Shown here in pieces: positions 49,226 through 57,873 of a stretch of DNA of 64,000 nt. The DNA is from Acuticoccus sp039034015 (GTDB lineage Bacteria > Pseudomonadota > Alphaproteobacteria > Rhizobiales > Amorphaceae): the NCBI GenBank assembly GCA_039034015.1, contig JBCCBM010000009.1, positions 67,298 through 131,297 of the forward strand. Reading direction: 5' to 3'. Under the pieces are notes generated by a model. It did not search any database, was not told where the DNA came from, and saw only the letters and a program-made list of their open reading frames with translations. The translations under genes and the position numbers were made by a program. Each line of letters opens with the position of its first letter. The first letter of the stretch is position 1.

Positions 49226-50710
49226 TCAAAGGGCCGGATCAGCCACCCGGTAGAGCGAAAACGCCGGCGCCTCTGCCACAAGCGCAACCCCGGGGGGCGC
49301 AGGCTGGGGCAGGTGCTCAACCCCAAAAACAATCAAATAATCAAACGCGTTGAGGGGAATCTCGACAAACGGGTTCTTGGGTGCCTCACCCGGCGCAAAC
49401 ACGAACTCATGATTGCAGCACCCCCGCCACTCGGGCGCTTCGTCAAACGTGATGCGCAGCGGCTGGTGGCCCGGGTTGTGAAACATGGAATTCACAAACG
49501 CCTGCCGCTCCACCAGCGCCCAGGCCGCCAGGTGGTTGTGGAGCCCAAAATTGCCGAGCCGCTGGCGTTCGCGCATCACCGCCACCGCCACCCGCTCCCC
49601 AGGCTCCACGGTGGCAACCGCTGAGCGCAGGCTGGCATTCACCTCCCCCGCGCCCAAAAATGCCACCGCAATCGCCCCGAACCGCAGCGCCAAAAGCCCG
49701 CCAAACAGCGCCACCAATGCGCGGCGCAGCGCTGCGGCCGACACACGCCAGTCCGCCACCGCGCAAAACACAATCCCCACCACCGGCAACAACCGCCAGT
49801 CCGCCATACCCGACCCAAAGATCATGATTGGCATCGCAAGGTAGACCGCAAACAACGTGGCGAGCGAAAGCACCATCACCGGTGCCACCACCAACCGCCG
49901 GGTGAGCAAAAGCCCCGCCATCACAAGCCCGAAGACCACCATCACAACAAGGTCGAGCGGCAAAAACACCGTGTGGAACGCCTCCACAAGGTACCCCACC
50001 TTGTGCCGCACCGAGCCCCAGACGATCTCCCCATCCCCCGCCGTCTGGCTGAAAAACGTGAACGCGATTGCCGGCGCGAAGGGGAGCGCGTCCAACGCCA
50101 ATCGCCCCGCCCCGCCCCGCCGCAACACCGCGCGGCTGAACTCTGACGTCCCAACCAAAACCGCAAGGATCCCAAAGCCATAAAGGTGGACAATGGCCGT
50201 CGCGCTCGCCCAAAGCGCAAGGGCCGGAAGGCGCACCGCCACCGACCGCTCCCGCAGCGCAAGCCACAGCGCAAAGCCCCACAGCGCCAGCGCAATGGAG
50301 AGCGCGTAGTTCAAGAAGCCCCAAAGTAGAGGCCCATGGTAAAGCAAAAAAAACACCAGAAGCGAAAAGAGCGACCACCGCCCGAAAAGCTGGCGATGCA
50401 CCACCACCGCCCCCGTCGCCACCCCCACCATGATGATCGAGACAAACAGGATCGAGGCCGCCGCCGGGGACATCACCGACAAGAGTGGCGGCAACAAAAG
50501 GTCCACCCCAAGGTTGGGCAGCGCGTGCCACTCGATGGCGTAATAGGGCTGGAGCGCGGGCATCTCATCCAGCTTTGCGATGAGAAGCGCCCGCGCCACA
50601 TGGGTCGGAAGGTCAATGAGCGGGATCGGCACCGTGATGAACAGCGGCGCCAACGCCACTGCCATCAAGGCGAGGAAGGCGGCAACCGGCGGCCGCCCGG
50701 CTTGGTTCAT
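49226..50710 (-). CDS. Polytopic membrane protein, GT-C glycosyltransferase-like
   Basis: 494 residues. About ten to twelve hydrophobic helices fill residues 8-370, then a soluble C-terminal domain of about 120 residues. The first periplasmic loop carries Ile-Asp-Leu-Pro-Thr-His-Val-Ala-Arg-Ala (about 32-41); an acidic residue there is where GT-C enzymes hold their catalytic Asp. No named family recognised. It is the last gene of the UbiA/DprE1-like operon and overlaps the aminotransferase by four bases, so transfer of a polyprenyl-linked sugar is a reasonable guess, not shown. Confidence 0.72.
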   Translation of the reverse strand: MNQAGRPPVAAFLALMAVALAPLFITVPIPLIDLPTHVARALLIAKLDEMPALQPYYAIEWHALPNLGVDLLLPPLLSVMSPAAASILFVSIIMVGVATGAVVVHRQLFGRWSLFSLLVFFLLYHGPLLWGFLNYALSIALALWGFALWLALRERSVAVRLPALALWASATAIVHLYGFGILAVLVGTSEFSRAVLRRGGAGRLALDALPFAPAIAFTFFSQTAGDGEIVWGSVRHKVGYLVEAFHTVFLPLDLVVMVVFGLVMAGLLLTRRLVVAPVMVLSLATLFAVYLAMPIMIFGSGMADWRLLPVVGIVFCAVADWRVSAAALRRALVALFGGLLALRFGAIAVAFLGAGEVNASLRSAVATVEPGERVAVAVMRERQRLGNFGLHNHLAAWALVERQAFVNSMFHNPGHQPLRITFDEAPEWRGCCNHEFVFAPGEAPKNPFVEIPLNAFDYLIVFGVEHLPQPAPPGVALVAEAPAFSLYRVADPAL

Positions 50711-52143
50711 CGCTTGGATGCCAAAAACCCTTTAACGAGCCCCATCACACCGCCCGACAGCGTCGCATCCAACGCATCGGCAAAGGTGTCCGCATCACGG
50801 ATGGAGGCAATCAACGGCGGCTCCAGCCGGATAACGTTGCGGTTGTACTCGGTGAAGGCCACCAAAATCTGGTGTTCGCGCAGCAACGCGGCCCCCAAGA
50901 AGCCCGCCAAAGAACCTTTCAACTTGTCATCCAGCACCGAAAGCATCGGCCGCACCGCAAGGGGCATCGCGCGCGACATATCCTGGAGCTCAAGGCCAAT
51001 CATCAGCCCCTGCCCGCGCACATCTTTGATGAGTTTCGGATATTTCGCCTGGATCTCCCTGAGCCGCGCCAGAAGATGCTCGCCCGTGCGGGTGGCGTTT
51101 TCCATCAACTGTTCGTCGTAAAGAATGTTGAGGCCTTCAATGGCCGTCACACACGCTTCGCCGATGCCGCCAAAGGTTGCCGGCCCGTGGATCAAAGCAT
51201 CCTTGGGCTTGCCATAAGCTTTCATATAGACATCGCGCTTGGCGATCATCGCCGCCATTGCGCACTTGCCGCCGCCAAGCGATTTGGCGAGCGCGGTGAT
51301 GTCCGGCACCACGCCATGGTGCTCAAAGGCATAAAAGCGCCCCGTACGGCCAAGCCCGCACTGCACCTCATCGGCCACCCAAAGGATGCCGGTTTCATCG
51401 CAAAACTTACGGAGGCCCTGCCAAAATTCGGTGGGCGCGCCGACAATGCCGCCGCCCCCCTGCACCGTCTCCAGGACGATGACGCCAATATCCGGGTCCG
51501 CCTTCACCGCCGCGCGGATCGCGTCAAGGTCCCCAAACGGCACCTTGACGACATTTTCGACCAGCGGAAACTTCGCTTGGTAAAGCGGCGAGTCAGTGAT
51601 CGACAAAACGCCTTTGGTTTTCCCGTGAAAGGCGTTTTGCGCGTAAACGACCTTGACGTTTTTCTTGCCCGACGCCCGCTCGGCCAGTTTTAGCGCCGCC
51701 TCCATCGCCTCCGAGCCCGACGAGCCCAAGAACACCATATCAAGGTCGTCGGGCGAAACGGCCGCCAAGTTCTTCGCCAACGCCGCCGCGTATTGGGACA
51801 GGAATGCCATTGCGATTTCATGGCGCTTTTCATCGGCAAACGCGGTACGCGCGCCCAGAATACGCGGGTGGTTGTGCCCAAACGCCAGCGAGCCGAACCC
51901 GCCGAAGAAATCGAGGATTTTTGTGCCGTCCTCGGTCTCGTAGTGCATCCCCTCAGCGCGGACGACTTTGATTTTGTCGAACCCAAGCAACTTCATGAAG
52001 TGAAGCTGCCCAGGGTTGAGGTGTTGCACGAACAGCGATGTCATCTCGCTGAGCGGCATTGATTTGGCGCCGTCAACGGTGATGAGGTCGGGCTTTTCGA
52101 TCGCCGGCACCTCGATGGGCGCGGCCTGCGGGCGGGTCAACAT
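50707..52143 (-). CDS. Class III aminotransferase (PLP-dependent)
   Basis: 478 residues from the ATG at 52143. PLP site: Gly-Ser-Ser-Gly-Ser-Glu-Ala for the phosphate, Asp-Glu-Val-Gln-Cys-Gly for the pyridine nitrogen, and the Schiff-base Lys in Ala-Leu-Ala-Lys-Ser-Leu-Gly-Gly-Gly near residue 300. The N-terminal 40 residues are an extension upstream of the usual domain. Class III enzymes usually act on terminal amino groups of amino acids or amines; here the gene is embedded in a polyprenyl-phospho-sugar operon, ten bases after the SDR gene and overlapping the membrane protein gene, so the substrate may be a keto sugar lipid or an amino donor for it (inference). Confidence 0.9.
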   Translation of the reverse strand: MLTRPQAAPIEVPAIEKPDLITVDGAKSMPLSEMTSLFVQHLNPGQLHFMKLLGFDKIKVVRAEGMHYETEDGTKILDFFGGFGSLAFGHNHPRILGARTAFADEKRHEIAMAFLSQYAAALAKNLAAVSPDDLDMVFLGSSGSEAMEAALKLAERASGKKNVKVVYAQNAFHGKTKGVLSITDSPLYQAKFPLVENVVKVPFGDLDAIRAAVKADPDIGVIVLETVQGGGGIVGAPTEFWQGLRKFCDETGILWVADEVQCGLGRTGRFYAFEHHGVVPDITALAKSLGGGKCAMAAMIAKRDVYMKAYGKPKDALIHGPATFGGIGEACVTAIEGLNILYDEQLMENATRTGEHLLARLREIQAKYPKLIKDVRGQGLMIGLELQDMSRAMPLAVRPMLSVLDDKLKGSLAGFLGAALLREHQILVAFTEYNRNVIRLEPPLIASIRDADTFADALDATLSGGVMGLVKGFLASKR

Positions 52144-52153
52144 TGACTGTACC

Positions 52154-53167
52154 TTACTTGTTGGCCGGAACCGGCGACGTCGTGGCAGTAACGGGCGCAC
52201 CCTTCGCGGCGCGATACTCCGCATAGGCCGCGTTCAACATGTCCGAATCGTTGTGCTGCGGCACCCAACCAAGGTCACGCTCCGCCGCCTTGGTGTCGCG
52301 CACACAGTATTCGTCCGCAATTTTATATTGTTCCGGGTCCATCAGCGGCATGTTCACCCGGTCGAGCCCCTCAAGCGTAAGCTTTACGAGCGAACCCGGC
52401 GTCGGCACCAAGATCGACTTTGACCCCGCCGCCTGGATAAGACTTCCGAGCAGCGCACGGACAGAGGGCGGGTTGCGGCTCCCAAGGTTATACTCGCCGT
52501 TGGGGCAGCCATGCTTCGCCGCCAGCCGCGAGGCCTCCGCACAATCATAAACCGACACGAACTGATAAGGGTTTTTGCCCGATCCAATCATCGGCACCGG
52601 AAGGTTCATGTCGATCAACTTAAACAGCTTTGCCAAGATCCCGAGCCGCCCCGGCCCGATGATCAACCGCGGCCGAAAAATTGAAACGTTCATCCCCTCC
52701 GCCCGCGCGGCAAACGCCGTTTCTTCAATAGCGCGCTTCGAAAACCCATATTCACCAATGGGTTTTGCGGGATGATCTTCTGTCTGCGGCGATTGGACCG
52801 TGTGCCCATAGATCATGTCGGTGGTGAACTGAATATACTTTGACGCGCCCGCCCGCTGGGTCGCCCGCAACAGATTGCGCGCGCCAAAAAAGTTCACCGG
52901 CCAAAAGAAATCATACCGATCCCGCCGCTTCTGGATCGGCGACAACATTTTTGCCGCAAGGTTGTGCACCACATCATCTTGCGCAATCGGGAGTTTTTCC
53001 ACCGCCCCCGCATCCCGCACATCGCAGTGGATGAAGGTCGCTTGGCCATAGTGCGCGTGGTTGCTGCGCTGGATATCGGCAACAACCACCTCTTCACCCT
53101 CCTCCACCAAGCGCCGGGCAAGTTCCGCGCCGACAAAACCGTCGCCGCCCATCAGGATGTGCTTCAT
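52154..53167 (-). CDS. NAD-dependent epimerase/dehydratase (extended SDR)
   Basis: 337 residues from the ATG at 53167, with AGGAGGG upstream and a four-base overlap with the small membrane protein gene. The nucleotide motif is Gly-Gly-Asp-Gly-Phe-Val-Gly at residues 7-13, with Asp30 for NAD. The catalytic Thr-Thr-Asp and Tyr-Gly-Phe-Ser-Lys lie near residues 115 and 143. It belongs to the extended sugar-nucleotide SDR class, not the short classical class of mycobacterial DprE2, though it could fill a reductase role in the same pathway. Confidence 0.88.
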   Translation of the reverse strand: MKHILMGGDGFVGAELARRLVEEGEEVVVADIQRSNHAHYGQATFIHCDVRDAGAVEKLPIAQDDVVHNLAAKMLSPIQKRRDRYDFFWPVNFFGARNLLRATQRAGASKYIQFTTDMIYGHTVQSPQTEDHPAKPIGEYGFSKRAIEETAFAARAEGMNVSIFRPRLIIGPGRLGILAKLFKLIDMNLPVPMIGSGKNPYQFVSVYDCAEASRLAAKHGCPNGEYNLGSRNPPSVRALLGSLIQAAGSKSILVPTPGSLVKLTLEGLDRVNMPLMDPEQYKIADEYCVRDTKAAERDLGWVPQHNDSDMLNAAYAEYRAAKGAPVTATTSPVPANK

Positions 53168-53580
53168 CGTGCGCCCTCCTCGGCGACTGTTTGAGGTTTG
53201 TCCGCCCGCGCCTCGCCCCCCTGGGCGATCAAGACCGTGCCCGCACAAATGAGCCCGATCCCAACAATGCGCAGCGCATTCAGGTTCTCGTCAAAGAAGA
53301 ACCACGCAGCCACCGCAACAGCCACATACGCCAACGACAAAAACGGATATGCAAACGACAGCTCCACCTTCGACAACACATAAAGGTGCGAGGCCATCGA
53401 GATCACGAACACCACCAACCCAAAAAACACAAAGGGTTGAAACACCACCTCAAAGACTTTGAGGATCGGGTTGACGCCCGCGAACGACAATTCCCCCAGC
53501 GACAACATCCCCTTCTTGAGAAGAAGCTGCGCCAGCGCATTGGTAAACACCGTAAACAGGATGAACGGGATCATCGTCAT
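53164..53580 (-). CDS. Small EamA/SMR-type transporter, probable lipid-sugar flippase
   Basis: 138 residues, four predicted helices (about 3-20, 45-62, 68-85 and 98-118) in the pattern of small multidrug resistance and ArnE/ArnF-type flippase subunits. The segment Val-Glu-Leu-Ser-Phe-Ala-Tyr-Pro-Phe-Leu-Ser-Leu is typical of that fold. The start ATG overlaps the dprE1-like stop as ATGA. Mycobacteria also encode a small membrane protein next to dprE1. The likely job is moving the polyprenyl-phospho-sugar across the inner membrane (inference from context). Confidence 0.8.
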   Translation of the reverse strand: MTMIPFILFTVFTNALAQLLLKKGMLSLGELSFAGVNPILKVFEVVFQPFVFFGLVVFVISMASHLYVLSKVELSFAYPFLSLAYVAVAVAAWFFFDENLNALRIVGIGLICAGTVLIAQGGEARADKPQTVAEEGAR

Positions 53581-54893
53581 GCGGCAACACTCTTTGTTTG
53601 GGGCAAGGCGAGCGCCGTGCGCCGCCAAAAATCAGACACAATGGCCGGATCGCGCAGCGCCTCCACCTCCCCCCACCGCGGGAAAGAGTGTTTGAAGGTC
53701 GCCGCCGCCATCCGCTTGTCTTTGTAAGGGTTGATCGCGCCACCAGCGTCCAGGGTGATGGCGTCCAGCTCACCCAGCAGCGCCAGCGTTTTCGCGCCGC
53801 GATCGGGCACATCAAGGGTGAGCGTGTACCCGGGCCGCGCAAAGCTCATGACCGCCGGCGAGCGTGTCTCCCCAAACCGCTTCAGCACCGTCAAAAACGA
53901 GGCCTGCCCGTGCTTTTGCCCCGCCCTGAGAAGCGCCGGCACCACGCGGGGCGCCGCCTCCAGTGGGATCACGCTCTGATGCTGGTGCAGCCCCCGCGGC
54001 CCATAAAGCCGGTTCCATTCGAGGACCCTGTCAAGGGGGAAGAAGAACGCATCGAACGGCACCGTGCGCGCCCGCCCCGCCGCCGAAACACTGCGCAAAT
54101 AAAGCGCGTTAAACGCCCGCAGCGAGAGCCCGTTCAGCGCCGAAATCGGCGGCGTGAAGGGCACCCGCGCCAGCGCCCCGCGCGCCGGCTGATCGGCCCC
54201 CGCCACGTGGTCACCCACAATCAGATGCCCCCGCCCGGTCGCGCGCCCCGTGGCAAGGCTATCAATCCACGCCACCGCATACTCGTGGGCCGCATCCGCC
54301 GCGCCCGCCCGCTCAAAGTATTCCTCAAGGCACGAGAAACGGCTTGCCCGCTCCGCAACTCCCTGCCCGGGCACCGCCATCACGCGCACCGTCGCGCTCG
54401 AAATGCGGCCCGTCAGCCCCATCCCGCCAATGGTGGCGGCAAACAGCGGGTCCCCGCGCGAAAGCCGCAGCGCGCCCTTGTGGTCCGAGCGGTGCAGCGT
54501 GATCGCCTCCACCGCTGCCCCAAAACTCCCCCGGCGATGGTGGTTTTTGCCGTGCACATCGTTGGCGATCGCCCCGCCAAGGGTCGCAAACTGCGTCCCC
54601 GGCAACACTTCTGGCATGTGGCTCGGCGCAACCGCCGCAATCAATGCCGCCAGCGACACGCCGGCATCCGCCGTCACCCGCCCCGACTCGCGGTCAAAGG
54701 CGCGCACCCGCGCCCCGTCCCGCCCGTCAAGCAGCCAGCCGCCCGCCACCGTGCAACTGTCGCCATAGGAGCGCCCGGCCCCAAACGGGAGCACCGGCTC
54801 TTCCCCGCGCAAAAGCGCGGCCGGCTCCCGCGCGGCCGCCGCCGAGCCAAGCCCCGGCAGCCCCCAAGGCTGATACCGCCGCCGCTCAGACAT
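53577..54893 (-). CDS. dprE1: DprE1-like FAD-dependent polyprenyl-phospho-ribose 2-oxidase
   Basis: 438 residues. The FAD-binding domain contains Gly-Ala-Gly-Arg-Ser-Tyr-Gly-Asp near residue 39 and Gly-Gly-Ala-Ile-Ala-Asn-Asp-Val-His-Gly-Lys-Asn-His-His near residue 108, the hallmark of DprE1. The C-terminal substrate domain shows Phe-Phe-Phe-Pro-Leu-Asp-Arg-Val-Leu-Glu-Trp-Asn-Arg and Tyr-Lys-Asp-Lys-Arg, keeping the active-site Lys. Where the mycobacterial enzyme has the inhibitor-reactive Cys, this one appears to have Thr. It should oxidise C2 of a polyprenyl-phospho-pentose. Start ATG at 54893, eight bases inside the UbiA gene end. Confidence 0.88.
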   Translation of the reverse strand: MSERRRYQPWGLPGLGSAAAAREPAALLRGEEPVLPFGAGRSYGDSCTVAGGWLLDGRDGARVRAFDRESGRVTADAGVSLAALIAAVAPSHMPEVLPGTQFATLGGAIANDVHGKNHHRRGSFGAAVEAITLHRSDHKGALRLSRGDPLFAATIGGMGLTGRISSATVRVMAVPGQGVAERASRFSCLEEYFERAGAADAAHEYAVAWIDSLATGRATGRGHLIVGDHVAGADQPARGALARVPFTPPISALNGLSLRAFNALYLRSVSAAGRARTVPFDAFFFPLDRVLEWNRLYGPRGLHQHQSVIPLEAAPRVVPALLRAGQKHGQASFLTVLKRFGETRSPAVMSFARPGYTLTLDVPDRGAKTLALLGELDAITLDAGGAINPYKDKRMAAATFKHSFPRWGEVEALRDPAIVSDFWRRTALALPQTKSVAA

Positions 54894-56409
54894 GGGGTGC
54901 GGCCAAGTAGATGATCCCCGACAGCGCAAACATGATCTGGCTGCGCCAGTCCGTCAGCGCGAAGGCGACGGGATCGTCATCCATCTCCTTGCGCCGGGCA
55001 AGGATCCAGATGCGCATCAAAACGTAGAGGATCAGGGGGCAGATGGGCCACAACACCCAAGGGTGCGCCACCGTCGCAAGGGTGATGTCAGAGTTGATGT
55101 AAAGCGCCAGCACCAGCACCGCGGAAAACGCCGAGCACATGCCCCCCAGCGCAATCGTCTCAAGGTCCGCCTCGCGATAGCCGCGCCCGGTGCGCTTGCG
55201 CCCGGCCCGATCGCCAATGTGCACAAGCTCCATATACCGCTTCACCAGCGCCAGCGAGAGGAACAGGAACAGCGAGAACGACAGGAGCCAGAACGACACG
55301 TCGATCTCAGCCGCCGCGCTGCCCGCCAAAATGCGCAACGTATGAAGGCCCGCCAGCGTGATGACATCGATCATCAACATGCGCTTCAGCGCCAGCGAAT
55401 AGGCAAGCGTCGAGAGCACATAAATCCCAAGGAGCGCCTGGAAGAGCAGCGGCAGCGTCAGCGCCACCCCAACCCCAAACGCAAACACCCCCGTCGCCAA
55501 CCACAACGCCGTTGGGATCGAAACCTTCCCCGCCGCCAACGGCCGAAACCGCTTGGACCGGTGCGACCGGTCGATCCGAAGATCCAGAAGGTCGTTAAAA
55601 ATGTAGGTGGCGGACGCGATGGCCGAGAACGCGATGAAGGCGAGCACAGAGGCAAAAATGGCCTCCAGCGCCGGGAACCCGTGGGAGAGCACAAGCGGCG
55701 TGAAGACGAAGACGTTTTTGGTCCACTGGTGGGGCCGGAGCGCCTTGATGGCCGACTTTGCCGTGCGCGCCGGCACCGCCAGAGGCTCCGCATGGGCCGC
55801 CAGCGCCTGGGGAATCGCCCCACCCGGCGCAATCGCCTGGCCCTTTGCCGCCGCCTCAAAAATCGGCCGATCCACCCGCGCATCGCCAATGTAGCCGAAC
55901 GTCTCGCCCGTGAGCCCCGCCGTGCGCCGGCGCCGCGCGGCATCCGCCACAATCGCGTCGCGCTTGGCCTCACCCACAAGGTTGACCGCTTCGCTGGACG
56001 CCAAAACCCCATCAAACAGGCGAAGGTGCGCGGCCACCCGCTCGGCCGTCGCAAGGGGCGCGCCGGTTGCCAGCACCACAGGCCGCCCGTCCGCCCGCGC
56101 CTGACGAATTTCCTTCAACACCGCCTCGCGATAAGGCAGCGTCGTCACATCCACAGTGGACTTTTCCGCAAGGCGCATCTTGAGCGCCTGACGTCCGCGA
56201 CCAAGATCAAACGCCGCCGCCACAAGCGCTTGCGGCTCGTAGCGCAAGATGCCCAGCGCATTCTCAAGCAAAAGATCGGTGCCGATCAAGCTGTTATTGA
56301 GATCAACGTAGAGCGGCCCTAGCGCGGCAAACCGCTCGCTCGCCCGGCCACGCGTCTCACCAACGTCTTCCGGTAGCGTCGCCGCGCCACCCCACTGAAC
56401 CGCTTCCAT
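54886..56409 (-). CDS. HAD-UbiA fusion: polyprenyl-phosphate phosphoribosyltransferase-like
   Basis: 507 residues from the ATG at 56409, with AGGGTG upstream. Residues about 25-215 are a HAD-type domain: Val-Asp-Leu-Asn-Asn-Ser near residue 39, Ala-Thr-Gly-Ala-Pro, a Lys in Gly-Glu-Ala-Lys, and Gly-Asp-Ala-Arg-Val-Asp. Residues about 225-505 are a UbiA prenyltransferase with Asn-Asp-Leu-Leu-Asp-Leu-Arg-Ile-Asp and eight or nine helices. In mycobacteria a UbiA protein makes decaprenyl-phospho-phosphoribose and a separate phosphatase acts next. The HAD motif has Asn instead of the second Asp. First gene of the six-gene operon; no clear promoter in the 185-base gap before it. Confidence 0.87.
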   Translation of the reverse strand: MEAVQWGGAATLPEDVGETRGRASERFAALGPLYVDLNNSLIGTDLLLENALGILRYEPQALVAAAFDLGRGRQALKMRLAEKSTVDVTTLPYREAVLKEIRQARADGRPVVLATGAPLATAERVAAHLRLFDGVLASSEAVNLVGEAKRDAIVADAARRRRTAGLTGETFGYIGDARVDRPIFEAAAKGQAIAPGGAIPQALAAHAEPLAVPARTAKSAIKALRPHQWTKNVFVFTPLVLSHGFPALEAIFASVLAFIAFSAIASATYIFNDLLDLRIDRSHRSKRFRPLAAGKVSIPTALWLATGVFAFGVGVALTLPLLFQALLGIYVLSTLAYSLALKRMLMIDVITLAGLHTLRILAGSAAAEIDVSFWLLSFSLFLFLSLALVKRYMELVHIGDRAGRKRTGRGYREADLETIALGGMCSAFSAVLVLALYINSDITLATVAHPWVLWPICPLILYVLMRIWILARRKEMDDDPVAFALTDWRSQIMFALSGIIYLAAPHV

Positions 56410-56594
56410 CGTCACCCTGACCGCCCAACACAACACACGCGCCACAGGCACAAAGAGGTTAGCCGACCCAGCTTGACTGAGGCCGACCAGCGCCCAGCCC
56501 AAACACTACAGGGCCAGGACGTGTTGGTGAGAGGTTAAGTGAAGCGAGGCTAAAGCAATAGTAAACTGCGCCGTAAAGGTTAAGCGTTTGCCGT

Positions 56595-57869
56595 TTACAC
56601 GTGGAACGGCAAATAAAGCGCAATTTGAGGGAATAGGGAAATCAACAGCACCGTCAAAAGCATAAGCGCCAAAAACGGCAACACCCCGCGCGATATTTCC
56701 AACAGCGTCCCGCCCGACACCGCCTGGATGACGTAAAGGTTAAGCCCCACCGGCGGCGTGATCAGCGCACATTCCACCATGATCACGAAGAACACGCCGA
56801 ACCAAATCGGGTCGATCCCCAACACCACCAACGACCCGGCCAACACCGGCACCATGATGAGGAGCATCGACAGCGCCTCCATAAAAAGCCCCATCAAGAG
56901 GAGCACCAGCGCCACCACAAGGATGAAAAGCCCCGCCGTCTCAATGTTGGCCGAGATGAACGAGGACACGTCCTGCGGGATCCGATAAAGCGCGATGGCT
57001 TTGCCAAACACCTTTGCGCCCGCCACAATCAACAAGATCACAACGGTGGTGCGCATGGATTCCACCGTTGCATCATAAAGATCGCGCCAGGTGAGCGTGC
57101 GCAGCACCACCCCGGTCACGAAAAGCGCCCCCGCAAAGCCAATCGCCGCCGCTTCGGTCGGCGTATACCACCCCTGGTAAATCCCCGTGATCACCACGGC
57201 CGCCAGCGCCACGGTGGGCAATGCGCGCAGCCCCGTGCGCCCCCGCTCGCCCCAAGAAGCCCGCGGCACCGCCTCCAACGAGGGCACGCGCCGCGCATAA
57301 AAGATCGAGAACACAACAAAGAGCCCGATCATCAAAAGCCCCGGCCCAACGCCTGCCATAAAGAGCGCAAGCACCGATTCTTCCGTAATCACCCCATAAA
57401 TGATCATGATCAGCGAGGGCGGAATGAGGATCCCCAGCGTCCCCCCCGCCGCCAACACGCCAAAGGTGAAGGCGCGCGGATAGCCCCGCTTGGTCATTTC
57501 CGGGATCGCGACCGTCCCGATGGTCGCAGCCGTTGCCACCGATGAGCCCGAAATCGCCGCAAACACCCCACACGAGATGATTGTGGCCACCGCAAGCCCG
57601 CCCGGCCAATGGCCCACAAACGCTTGCACGGCGGCGAACAGATCGCGCCCAACGCCCCCCTTCAGCATCACATTCGCCATCAGGAGGAAGAGCGGCACCG
57701 CCACCAGGACAAAATTGTCCATCGCCGACAAAAAGCCCGCCGGCGCCATAAGGTCCGAAAAGCCCGCAAACGCGAGCAGCAGCACCCCCAGCCCGCCGAG
57801 CGCAAACGCCACCGGGACCCCCGCCAAAAGCAACGCAAAGAGCGAAAGGAGGATGAGAAGCGTTTCCAT
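56595..57869 (-). CDS. Second TRAP transporter large permease (DctM family)
   Basis: 424 residues, starting ATG 57869 four bases after the small permease stop. Typical segments: Gly-Ile-Leu-Ile-Pro-Pro-Ser-Leu-Ile-Met near residue 150 and Ile-Thr-Pro-Pro-Val-Gly-Leu-Asn near residue 375. It forms a complete DctP-DctQ-DctM set with the two genes upstream. No catabolic gene is linked, unlike the other TRAP set in this window, so the substrate is open. Confidence 0.94.
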   Translation of the reverse strand: METLLILLSLFALLLAGVPVAFALGGLGVLLLAFAGFSDLMAPAGFLSAMDNFVLVAVPLFLLMANVMLKGGVGRDLFAAVQAFVGHWPGGLAVATIISCGVFAAISGSSVATAATIGTVAIPEMTKRGYPRAFTFGVLAAGGTLGILIPPSLIMIIYGVITEESVLALFMAGVGPGLLMIGLFVVFSIFYARRVPSLEAVPRASWGERGRTGLRALPTVALAAVVITGIYQGWYTPTEAAAIGFAGALFVTGVVLRTLTWRDLYDATVESMRTTVVILLIVAGAKVFGKAIALYRIPQDVSSFISANIETAGLFILVVALVLLLMGLFMEALSMLLIMVPVLAGSLVVLGIDPIWFGVFFVIMVECALITPPVGLNLYVIQAVSGGTLLEISRGVLPFLALMLLTVLLISLFPQIALYLPFHV

Positions 57870-57873
57870 GCCG

